Positions 1 to 6,370 of a DNA stretch of 25,188 bases are shown piece by piece. The translations under genes and the position numbers were made by a program. Position 1 is the stretch's first letter; every line of letters begins with the position of its first letter. The stretch lies in NCBI GenBank assembly GCA_022866645.1, contig JALHUQ010000023.1, forward strand, positions 1-25,188, given 5' to 3'. Below the pieces are notes generated by a model. That model was not told the DNA's origin. It did no database searches and was given only the letters and a program-made list of their open reading frames with translations. The DNA comes from Woeseiaceae bacterium. Lineage in GTDB: Bacteria > Pseudomonadota > Gammaproteobacteria > Steroidobacterales > Woeseiaceae.

Positions 1-277
1 CGAAGCGAAGTTAGCGGACAAGACCGTTTTTCTGGTCGAACTGCAACAGGCGGGGCTTTTTGAAATCTTTGGCTACGAGGGTGAAGAGCTCGGCGCCATT
101 ATCGGCAGTTTCTGCCCGAACATACTGTTCCCGTACGCGCGCGAAACACTCGCGTCACTGATTCAGAAGGGCGGGTTCCCCGAGTTCGTGTTGCAGCCGA
201 TTAACTTTGACGCGCTGTATTTCCAGAGCAAGCAGCAGCAGGCCGCGGCGCAAGCCGAAGTCGCGGAGAAGCACTGA
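1..277 (+). CDS. secB: Protein-export chaperone SecB, C-terminal part (5' end outside window)
   Basis: The frame opening at base 2 is open from the window edge to TGA at 275-277 and gives 91 residues. SecB is a cytoplasmic homotetrameric chaperone that holds preproteins unfolded and delivers them to SecA. The visible part carries the family's core: the stretch VELQQAGLF followed by CPNILFPYARE and GGFPEFVLQPINFDALY. The tail is the usual short hydrophilic, Q/A-rich extension (QQQAAAQAEVAEKH). Roughly the first 60-70 residues are missing because the gene starts before the window. It overlaps the next gene, gpsA, by 4 bases; secB-gpsA is a common gammaproteobacterial pair. Identification is from remembered family sequence and is secure. 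Confidence 0.95.
   Translation, partial: EAKLADKTVFLVELQQAGLFEIFGYEGEELGAIIGSFCPNILFPYARETLASLIQKGGFPEFVLQPINFDALYFQSKQQQAAAQAEVAEKH
265..268 (+). promoter_or_regulatory. Ribosome binding site for gpsA inside secB
   Basis: GGAG lies five bases before the CTG at 274, within the last codons of secB. It supports initiation at this unusual codon and translational coupling to secB. Confidence 0.55.
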
Positions 278-1296
278 TAAGCGAAGTCGCGACAAAAACA
301 ATTGCGGTTGTCGGTGCCGGTTCCTGGGGAACCGCGCTGGCACTGCATCTCGCGCGCGCGGGCAGCAATGTCCGACTGGGCGGGGTCGTTGAGCTCGATC
401 TGCTTGCGGCGATGGTGGTGGATCGCGAAAACGTTCGCTACCTCCCGGGGATCCCGTTTCCACCGAACTTGATCGCATACCCTGATCTCGGTAAGTGCCT
501 GACGGGCGTGCGCGATATTCTCGTGGTGGTTCCGAGCCACGGACTGCGCGACACATTGACGGCGGCACTGCCGTTTCTGGGCCCTGAGTCACGGGTCTGT
601 TGGGCAACCAAAGGCTTCGAGCTGCGCAGCGGCAAGCTGCCACATCAGGTTGCCGCAGAGGTGCTGGGCAAAGACCGCCCGGTCGCCGTGCTGTCCGGCC
701 CGACCTTTGCCAAAGAGGTCGCCGAGGGGCTGCCGACCGCAATGACTATCGCTTCGAACGATAAGGATTTCGGTCAGGCGCTCGCCACCGCACTTTCTGG
801 CGAGAATTTTCGGGCCTATACGTCCGACGACTTCATCGGCGTTGAGGTCGGCGGTGCTATTAAGAACGTGCTCGCGATCGGCGCGGGTATGTGCGACGGG
901 CTCGGCTTTGGCGCCAATGCGCGCGTCGCGCTGATAACGCGCGGCCTGGTTGAGCTAACGCGCCTCGGCGTCGCGCTTGGCGCGAAGCACGAGACGATGA
1001 TGGGCCTCGCTGGCATGGGCGATTTGGTCCTGACCTGCACGGACAACCTGTCGCGCAACCGCCGCATGGGTCTTGCCCTTGCAAGTGGCAAAACGGTGGC
1101 AGAGGCACAGGAAGAAATCCAGCAGGTCGTTGAGGGCGTGCTGGCGGCGGAAGCCGTGAAAGAGGTCGCCGACAAACTGAATATCGAAATGCCGATCTGC
1201 CACCAGGTTTATCGCATTCTTTACGAAGGCGCGTCGCCGCGAGAGGCGGTCGGCGCCTTGATGGGGCGGCAGCTCAAGCCGGAACAGGAGCAATAA
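274..1296 (+). CDS. gpsA: Glycerol-3-phosphate dehydrogenase [NAD(P)+], probable CTG start
   Basis: GpsA reduces dihydroxyacetone phosphate to sn-glycerol-3-phosphate, the backbone for phospholipids, in the cytoplasm. From CTG 274 the product is 340 residues, the usual family length. The N-terminal Rossmann motif GAGSWG is at residues 14-19. YLPGI, VPSHGLR, WATKGFE and SGPTFAKEVA follow, then the catalytic region GGAIKN with Lys197, GLGFGANARVALITRG and LTCTDNLSRNRRMG. Starting at the first ATG (412) would delete the nucleotide-binding motif, so that start must be wrong. Between the in-frame stop at 208 and the motif there is no ATG, GTG or TTG. CTG 274 overlaps the secB stop by 4 bases and has GGAG five bases upstream, which makes it the best start; ATA 277 and ATT 301 are weaker options. 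A sequence error near 274 is an alternative. The function is secure, the exact start is not. Confidence 0.93.
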   Translation: MISEVATKTIAVVGAGSWGTALALHLARAGSNVRLGGVVELDLLAAMVVDRENVRYLPGIPFPPNLIAYPDLGKCLTGVRDILVVVPSHGLRDTLTAALPFLGPESRVCWATKGFELRSGKLPHQVAAEVLGKDRPVAVLSGPTFAKEVAEGLPTAMTIASNDKDFGQALATALSGENFRAYTSDDFIGVEVGGAIKNVLAIGAGMCDGLGFGANARVALITRGLVELTRLGVALGAKHETMMGLAGMGDLVLTCTDNLSRNRRMGLALASGKTVAEAQEEIQQVVEGVLAAEAVKEVADKLNIEMPICHQVYRILYEGASPREAVGALMGRQLKPEQEQ

Positions 1297-1333
1297 ACAA
1301 GGGGTGTCCAGGCAGCTAAATGTACTGGCAACT

Positions 1334-1362
1334 TTGTTACTGTCTACTAAACTAAGAACAAT
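1334..1362 (+). promoter_or_regulatory. Possible sigma-70 promoter for the oxidase pair
   Basis: In the AT-rich 95-base gap after gpsA, TTGTTA (1334-1339) and AACAAT (1357-1362) are 17 bases apart. Each matches four of six consensus positions. It would place transcription start near 1369, about 20 bases before the oxidase ATG. No terminator was seen after gpsA, so read-through is also possible. Weak, pattern-only call. Confidence 0.3.
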
Positions 1363-1391
1363 AAAAATCACACCTGATTAAGGGGGAAAAT

Positions 1392-2873
1392 ATGGATCGT
1401 CGCATTTTTTGCAGAACGGCAATTGCTGCGGGTGTCGCAGCCTCATACCCACTCCTGGGCGCCTGCAGTCGCAGTGAACCTCCCGTCGCAAGCTCGGCTA
1501 ACACCAGCATTCGCGGCATTTCGTTTGACGGCGCTGAGCTGGAGCTCGAAAAGGCGGCCCTTAAAGAGCTCGGCGATGCCATGACCGGACCCGTGATTCT
1601 CTCCGGACATCCCGATTACGATGGTGCCCGCTCGATCTGGAACAGCATGCATGACAAGCGGCCTGCGCTGATCGCGCGCTGCCTGAACAACGAAGACGTG
1701 TCGAAAGCGGTTACATTCGCGGCCGAGCGCGATCTCCTGGTGGCCGTTCGTGGCGGCGGCCACAGCTGGCCGGGGAAATCGGTCTGCGACGACGGAATGA
1801 TGATAGACCTCTCGCAACTAACCAACGTTACGGTCGATACCGAAGCACAACGCGCGGTCGCGGGCGGTGGCGCGCTACTGGGCCACCTTGACCAGGCCTC
1901 TCTCCCGCACGGCCTGGTGACGACCGCCGGCGTCGTATCCCATACGGGCGTCGGCGGCTTCACACTCGGTGGCGGGTTCGGCCGTTTGAATCGAAAGTAC
2001 GGTTTGGCGGTCGACAACCTTCGTTCCGCGACGATGATCACGGCCGACGGCAAGATACTCACTGTCAATTCGGATGAGGATGCTGATTTATTCTGGGCGG
2101 TTCGCGGCGGCGGTGGCAACTTTGGTGTGGCTACCGAATTCGAATTTCAACTGCACCCGTTCGACCGAAATGTTTTGTCAGGCAATATCGTCTGGCCCTT
2201 CGAACAGGCAAAAGATGTCCTGGAGTTTTATGCCGAATGGTCCGCCGGGCTTTCGGACGAAATGTATGTCGGCCCCGTCATCACGACGACACCGGAAGGC
2301 GTACGCATCATTATGACGGACGTCGTTTACAACGGCGATCCGGCGACCGGCGAGAAGGAGCTTGCTCCGCTACGCGCGATCGGAACGCCGATCGCGGATG
2401 ACGTCATCGTGCAGGACTACACCGTTTTGCAAACGAACCTCGACGTTCCGTTTGGTCACGGCATCCGCTCATACGCGAAGAATGGCATGGTCAAAGCATG
2501 GAGTCAGGGCCTTGTCGACACCATGCTGGACGCAGACGACCCGCGAATTTTCATTGGCAGCCACGTCGCAGGCGCCGCCGTGAAGCGAGTCGGCGAGCTG
2601 GACACAGCATTTCCACATCGCAACGCGGAGGTCATGATCGTCATTGCCGCCGGGTGGATGGACCCCGCAGAGGACGACGGACTCATTGCAGCATGCCGTG
2701 ACTATCACAAGGCGCTCGAGCCGCATGTCGGTGGCTACTACACAAACATCGACTTTGACGGGAGCAGGGCTGCCAGCAATTATGGACCGGCGTACGATCG
2801 CCTGTCGCACATCAAGGGTCGCTACGATCCGCGTAACCTGTTCCGCCTGAACAGCAACATAAGTCCTGCATAG
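1392..2873 (+). CDS. FAD-linked oxidase (BBE family), Tat lipoprotein, copy 1
   Basis: This is a 493-residue flavoprotein oxidase of the berberine-bridge/6-hydroxynicotine-oxidase type; the substrate cannot be told. ATG 1392 follows a strong AGGGGG ribosome site. The leader has a twin-arginine-like start (RRIFCR) and ends in a lipobox LLGAC with Cys25, so export as a folded FAD protein and lipid anchoring are likely. The FAD-binding domain spans about residues 85-270 and contains GGGHSWPG with His124, the expected covalent 8-alpha-histidyl FAD site, and GVGGFTLGGGFGRL. At the position where bicovalent enzymes have a second FAD-linking Cys this protein has a valine (about 182), so it should be monocovalent. 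The C-terminal BBE domain ends in the family signature around YGPAYDRL and NLFRLNSNI. A close paralogue follows after 9 bases, with the same leader. Periplasmic oxidation of a sugar, alcohol or aromatic compound is inference. Confidence 0.88.
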   Translation: MDRRIFCRTAIAAGVAASYPLLGACSRSEPPVASSANTSIRGISFDGAELELEKAALKELGDAMTGPVILSGHPDYDGARSIWNSMHDKRPALIARCLNNEDVSKAVTFAAERDLLVAVRGGGHSWPGKSVCDDGMMIDLSQLTNVTVDTEAQRAVAGGGALLGHLDQASLPHGLVTTAGVVSHTGVGGFTLGGGFGRLNRKYGLAVDNLRSATMITADGKILTVNSDEDADLFWAVRGGGGNFGVATEFEFQLHPFDRNVLSGNIVWPFEQAKDVLEFYAEWSAGLSDEMYVGPVITTTPEGVRIIMTDVVYNGDPATGEKELAPLRAIGTPIADDVIVQDYTVLQTNLDVPFGHGIRSYAKNGMVKAWSQGLVDTMLDADDPRIFIGSHVAGAAVKRVGELDTAFPHRNAEVMIVIAAGWMDPAEDDGLIAACRDYHKALEPHVGGYYTNIDFDGSRAASNYGPAYDRLSHIKGRYDPRNLFRLNSNISPA

Positions 2874-2882
2874 GGGCTAGCC

Positions 2883-4373
2883 ATGGACAGACGAAACTTT
2901 TGCAGAACGGCGGTTGCCGTGGGCGTCGCGACCTCATACCCGCTCCTGGGCGCCTGTGGTCGCTCCGAGCCGCCTCAGGCGACGTCGGCCAAGACCAGCA
3001 TTCGTGGCATCTCGCTTGACGGCGCCGAGATCGAGCTTGAAAGAGCGGCGATAAAAGAGCTGGGTGATGCAATGACCGGCCCGGTCCTGCTATCCGGCGA
3101 TCCGGATTACGACGGCGCTCGCAAAGTCTGGAATGGCATGCATGACAAGCATCCCGCGCTGATTGCCCGCTGCCAGAATGCGGACGACATTTGTCGCGCC
3201 GTCGATTTCGCGCGCGAGCGAAGCTTGCTTCTCGCCGTTCGCGGCGGTGGCCATAGCTGGCCCGGCAAGTCGACTTGTGACGACGGCATGATGCTCGATC
3301 TCTCAGACATGAAGGCCGTCGACGTTAATGTCGAAGGACAAACCGCGTGGTGTCAGGGCGGGGCGCTGCTGGGCCATCTTGATGATGCCGCGCTCGCACA
3401 CGGGCTGGTTACGACGGCCGGTGTTGTTTCGCACACGGGTGTTGGCGGATTCACGCTGGGTGGTGGATTCGGCCGCCTAAATCGAAAATACGGCCTGACC
3501 ATTGATAACGTACTCGGCGCGGAGATGGTCACGGCAGACGGCAAGATTCGCTACGTCAGTGCCGATAATGAGCCGGACCTTTTCTGGGCGATTCGGGGCG
3601 GTGGCGGCAACTTTGGCGTCGTCAGTCGTTTCCATTACCAGCTGCATCCTTTCGATCGCAATGTGCTCTCCGGCCTTCTGGTCTGGCCGGTAGAACAGGC
3701 GCGCGAGGTGTTGGAGTTTTATGCGGAGTGGTCACGCGGCGTATCGCGCGAACTGTATACCGGTCCGTTTATGGCAACGATGCCGGACGGCACGGGCGTC
3801 GTCGGGATGGAGGTCGTGTACAACGGCGATCCGACCCAGGGCGAAAAGGAGATCGCACCGCTGCGAGCGATCGGCACGATGATCGACGATAGCGTCAAGC
3901 TGCAGGACTACAAGGTTTTGCAAACCCACGAAGACGCCAGCGCGGCACAAGGCATTCGTTCCTACGCGAAGAACGGCATGATCAAGGAATTCACGCAGGG
4001 GCTGGTTGACGACATGATCGACGCCTTCATCCCGGACCCGCGCACCGCTATTTTTACGCACACCACGGGCGGTGCCGTGAAAGATCATGGTCCGCTCGAC
4101 ACCGCATTCCCGCATCGAAACACGGAGTCGATGCTGGTGTTCTATAGCGCCTGGACAGATCCAGCGGAAGACGAGGAAGGCAAGGCGATGTGCCGACAAT
4201 GGCATGCTGCCCTGGAATCTCACACCGGTGGCTACTACGACAACATCCAGTGGGATGGCGACAAGACCGTTGACGACAACTACGGTCCGAACTACGCGCG
4301 GCTCGCCGAGATCAAGGGACGCTTCGACGCTGGCAACCTGTTCCGCATGAACAGCAACATCAAGCCCGCTTAA
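2883..4373 (+). CDS. FAD-linked oxidase (BBE family), Tat lipoprotein, copy 2
   Basis: This 496-residue protein is a tandem paralogue of the preceding gene. ATG 2883 has AGGGG six bases upstream, overlapping the previous stop, so the two are co-transcribed. The leaders agree at 21 of the first 25 residues, including the twin-arginine-like RRNFCR start and lipobox Cys25. The covalent-FAD motif GGGHSWPG with His124 and the LGGGFGRLNRKYGL segment are kept, and there is again no second FAD-linking cysteine. The C-terminal BBE signature (YARLAEIKGRF, NLFRMNSNI) is intact. The most visible divergence is in the middle of the substrate domain and around residues 380-390, where copy 2 has extra residues (IPDPRTAIFTHT). 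That suggests a shifted substrate preference rather than decay. The stop at 4371-4373 overlaps the end of the convergent trmL gene. Substrate unknown. Confidence 0.88.
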   Translation: MDRRNFCRTAVAVGVATSYPLLGACGRSEPPQATSAKTSIRGISLDGAEIELERAAIKELGDAMTGPVLLSGDPDYDGARKVWNGMHDKHPALIARCQNADDICRAVDFARERSLLLAVRGGGHSWPGKSTCDDGMMLDLSDMKAVDVNVEGQTAWCQGGALLGHLDDAALAHGLVTTAGVVSHTGVGGFTLGGGFGRLNRKYGLTIDNVLGAEMVTADGKIRYVSADNEPDLFWAIRGGGGNFGVVSRFHYQLHPFDRNVLSGLLVWPVEQAREVLEFYAEWSRGVSRELYTGPFMATMPDGTGVVGMEVVYNGDPTQGEKEIAPLRAIGTMIDDSVKLQDYKVLQTHEDASAAQGIRSYAKNGMIKEFTQGLVDDMIDAFIPDPRTAIFTHTTGGAVKDHGPLDTAFPHRNTESMLVFYSAWTDPAEDEEGKAMCRQWHAALESHTGGYYDNIQWDGDKTVDDNYGPNYARLAEIKGRFDAGNLFRMNSNIKPA

Positions 4374-4834
4374 TTCCCGCCGGCAAAGCCCAGCTGACGC
4401 CACGCTTCATAGACAACAACCGCAGCTGAATTCGAAAGATTCAGACTGCGGCTGTTTTCTTTCATGGGCAGTCGCAAGCGTTGCTCGGGTGGCACCGACT
4501 CCAGAATATCCTGCGGCAGGCCGCGGGTTTCCGGGCCGAACAGGAAGGCGTCGCCCGCGCGGTATTGCGGTGCGTCATGGCGCGTTCGGCTGCGGGTGCT
4601 CAATGCGAAAACGCGTGGCCCTCCCAAAATATCGAGACACACCTGCAGGGATTTGTGCGTCGAAACGGTCGCGAACTCGCGGTAGTCGAGGCCCGCTCTT
4701 TTCAAGCGTGGTTCGTCGAGTTCAAAACCCAGCGGCTCAATGAGATGCAGTTGCACGCCAGTGTTCGCACACAGTCGAATAATATTGCCCGTGTTCGGCG
4801 GAATTTCCGGCTCGTAAAGAATAAGGCTAAACAT
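4370..4834 (-). CDS. trmL: tRNA (cytidine/uridine-34-2'-O)-methyltransferase TrmL
   Basis: This is a 154-residue SPOUT-class methyltransferase that 2'-O-methylates the wobble nucleotide of tRNA-Leu isoacceptors using S-adenosylmethionine. The trefoil-knot motifs are present: NTGNIIRLCANTG (residues 14-26), LFGPETRGLP (98-107) and the C-terminal knot RLPM with RSLNLSNSAAVVVYE (129-143). ATG at 4834-4832 gives exactly the family length and has AGGG at a good distance upstream. The frame stays open to 5062, but that extension runs antisense through the start of the divergent dehydrogenase and has no family similarity, so I reject it. The 3' end overlaps the second oxidase tail to tail. Only 26 bases separate it from the divergent pyrD start, so at least one of the two promoters must lie inside a neighbouring gene. 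Confidence 0.93.
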   Translation of the reverse strand: MFSLILYEPEIPPNTGNIIRLCANTGVQLHLIEPLGFELDEPRLKRAGLDYREFATVSTHKSLQVCLDILGGPRVFALSTRSRTRHDAPQYRAGDAFLFGPETRGLPQDILESVPPEQRLRLPMKENSRSLNLSNSAAVVVYEAWRQLGFAGGN

Positions 4835-4860
4835 ACAAAACCCTGTAGAATGCGGCGCCG

Positions 4861-5790
4861 ATGGCAAGCAACCCGTTACACATGGAATTCTGCGGCATAC
4901 CAATGGCTTCGCCCATCGTGCTGCTCTCAGGTTGTGTTGGCTTTGGCGAAGAATACACGCGCGTCGAAGGTTTCTCGAATGCGGATGTCGGTGCCGTTGT
5001 CCTGAAGGGCACGACGGGTGATGCTCGGCTCGGCAATCCACCGCATCGCGTGTACGAAACACCGGACGGCATGTTGAACGCCATAGGCTTGCAAAACCCG
5101 GGCGTCGACAAGGTCGTCAACGAAGTTCTCCCGGGCCTCGATTTCTCGGAGACTCGTTTTTTCGCAAACGTCTCCGGGTCAACGATCGAAGAATACGAAC
5201 GCGTCACCCGACGTTTCGATGACTCGGACATTGATGCGATCGAGATCAATATATCCTGTCCGAACGTCAAGGAAGGTGGCGTTCAGTTTGGCAATGACCC
5301 AGAGATGTCGGCTCGCGTCGTGGCGGCTTGCCGCGCACAAACGTCAAAACCGATCATCACCAAGCTCTCGCCCAACCAGACCGACATTCAGGAAAACGCT
5401 CGGCTGTGCATAGAGGCGGGCACCGATGGTTTCGCTGTGATTAACACGGTGATGGGTATGGCGATCGACAGTGAAACACGTAGGCCGATCATCGGTAATG
5501 TTCGTGGCGGTTTATCGGGGCCTGCGATTAAACCTATTGCTCTGCTGAAAGTGCAGCAGGTCTATGAGGTTGCCAGGGGACACAACATTCCGATCATCGG
5601 TCAGGGCGGCATCATCACAGCGAAAGATGCGCTGGAATTCATCATCGCAGGAGCGTCGGCCATTGGTGTGGGCACTGCGCTTTTTTACGACCCGCTGGTT
5701 TGTAAGAAGATTAACGTCGGCATCACCGACTACCTCAAGCGTCACCGGCTGGCGTCTGTCGCCGCGCTGGTCGGATCTCTGACACTATAA
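4861..5790 (+). CDS. pyrD: Dihydroorotate dehydrogenase, class 1B type
   Basis: The 309-residue product is a cytosolic FMN (beta/alpha)8-barrel enzyme that oxidises dihydroorotate to orotate in pyrimidine synthesis. Class 1 features are clear: KGTT with Lys49, NAIGLQNPGVD (about 73-83), the catalytic loop NISCPNVKEGG with Cys133, and the FMN-phosphate segments IGQGGI and GASAIGVGTALF. The SCPNVKEGG form is typical of class 1B, which normally works as a heterotetramer with the iron-sulfur/FAD subunit PyrK and uses NAD+. No pyrK is visible in this window. Most gammaproteobacteria use the membrane-bound class 2 enzyme, which has Ser as catalytic base, so this may be a second enzyme, use another acceptor, or act on a different substrate such as a dihydropyrimidine. 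ATG 4861 is used; ATG 4882 is a possible later start. Confidence 0.85.
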   Translation: MASNPLHMEFCGIPMASPIVLLSGCVGFGEEYTRVEGFSNADVGAVVLKGTTGDARLGNPPHRVYETPDGMLNAIGLQNPGVDKVVNEVLPGLDFSETRFFANVSGSTIEEYERVTRRFDDSDIDAIEINISCPNVKEGGVQFGNDPEMSARVVAACRAQTSKPIITKLSPNQTDIQENARLCIEAGTDGFAVINTVMGMAIDSETRRPIIGNVRGGLSGPAIKPIALLKVQQVYEVARGHNIPIIGQGGIITAKDALEFIIAGASAIGVGTALFYDPLVCKKINVGITDYLKRHRLASVAALVGSLTL

Positions 5791-5819
5791 GCGCGACTGC
5801 GTCGCCGACTTCATAGTGT
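5782..5819. terminator. Compound hairpin between convergent genes, possible bidirectional terminator
   Basis: ACACTAT (5782-5788) pairs with ATAGTGT (5813-5819). Inside it GCGAC (5793-5797) pairs with GTCGC (5801-5805). The structure covers the pyrD stop and fills the gap to the convergent gene ending at 5823. There is no T-run on either side, so a terminator role is uncertain. Confidence 0.35.
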
Positions 5820-5822
5820 GGG

Positions 5823-6308
5823 CTATCGGGTCGGCCTGTTCGGGTCCGGTCGCAGGAAAACGACCGGAACTTCGGCAAAGAAGATGGACTGTTGCACGGT
5901 AACCGCCACCCGGAGTGTCGCAGCCGGTTCGGCAAACGCCGGAAACATGATTGTCATCTGTGCACCTGTATCGAGCGGATCACCCGGAGCGATGGTGCCG
6001 AGGACCTCGTCACCGCCATACACCAGGGAGAAGGTTGCCCGCTCGATCGCGAACTTCGACTCGAGTGACAATATCGTTTGCTGCGGTGACAGGTCGACGG
6101 GCCGTAGCGTCAGCTTGAGTTCGCTGTTGGCGAGGTCACAAGCGCCGCTGTCGTAACGACAATTGGATCTGACGACCAGCGGATAAGTCTCACCCGGCTT
6201 TGCGACCTGAGCTCGCTCCGCGACCATTGAGTCGACGCCGAACCAGGCCAAGACTGCGAGCACCGGCGTGACCAGCATGGCGATGACAACGTGCTTGTTT
6301 TTCCACAT
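5823..6308 (-). CDS. Membrane-anchored periplasmic protein of unknown function
   Basis: I do not recognise this 161-residue protein. ATG at 6308-6306 is preceded by a good TAGGATG ribosome site. Residues about 7-26 form one hydrophobic segment after a short basic start (MWKNKH), which predicts an N-in membrane anchor or uncleaved signal. The rest should lie in the periplasm and looks beta-rich. It has only two cysteines in that part (Cys50 and Cys57, in SNCRYDSGAC), a possible disulfide. The C-terminal half alternates hydrophobic strands (TIMFPAFAEP, VAVTVQQSIFFAEVPVVFLRP) as in an immunoglobulin-like sandwich. It lies downstream of the symporter gene and shares its strand, but a strong terminator sits only 16 bases before its ATG. 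Being a reduced-expression member of the symporter operon is inference. Confidence 0.72.
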   Translation of the reverse strand: MWKNKHVVIAMLVTPVLAVLAWFGVDSMVAERAQVAKPGETYPLVVRSNCRYDSGACDLANSELKLTLRPVDLSPQQTILSLESKFAIERATFSLVYGGDEVLGTIAPGDPLDTGAQMTIMFPAFAEPAATLRVAVTVQQSIFFAEVPVVFLRPDPNRPTR

Positions 6309-6324
6309 GGCTACATCCTACCGC

Positions 6325-6354
6325 AAAAAAAAGGGGGGCGAAGCGCCCCCCTTT
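6325..6354 (-). terminator. Intrinsic terminator of the symporter operon
   Basis: Read on the minus strand, an 11-bp stem (6330-6340 with 6344-6354; core GGGGGGCG/CGCCCCCC) with a 3-base loop is followed by eight Ts (6332-6325). It begins 16 bases after the symporter stop. This is a textbook rho-independent terminator. The next gene's ATG is only 16 bases beyond the T-run. Confidence 0.9.
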
Positions 6355-6370
6355 GTTGAGTGTTGCAAAC

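Noticed and set aside
412..414. ATG 412 as the gpsA start
   Set aside because: It removes about 46 residues including the NAD-binding GAGSWG motif, which is encoded in the same frame upstream.
4835..5062. 76-residue N-terminal extension of trmL
   Set aside because: It runs antisense through the start of the dehydrogenase, has no likeness to the family, and the internal ATG has a ribosome site and gives the normal length.
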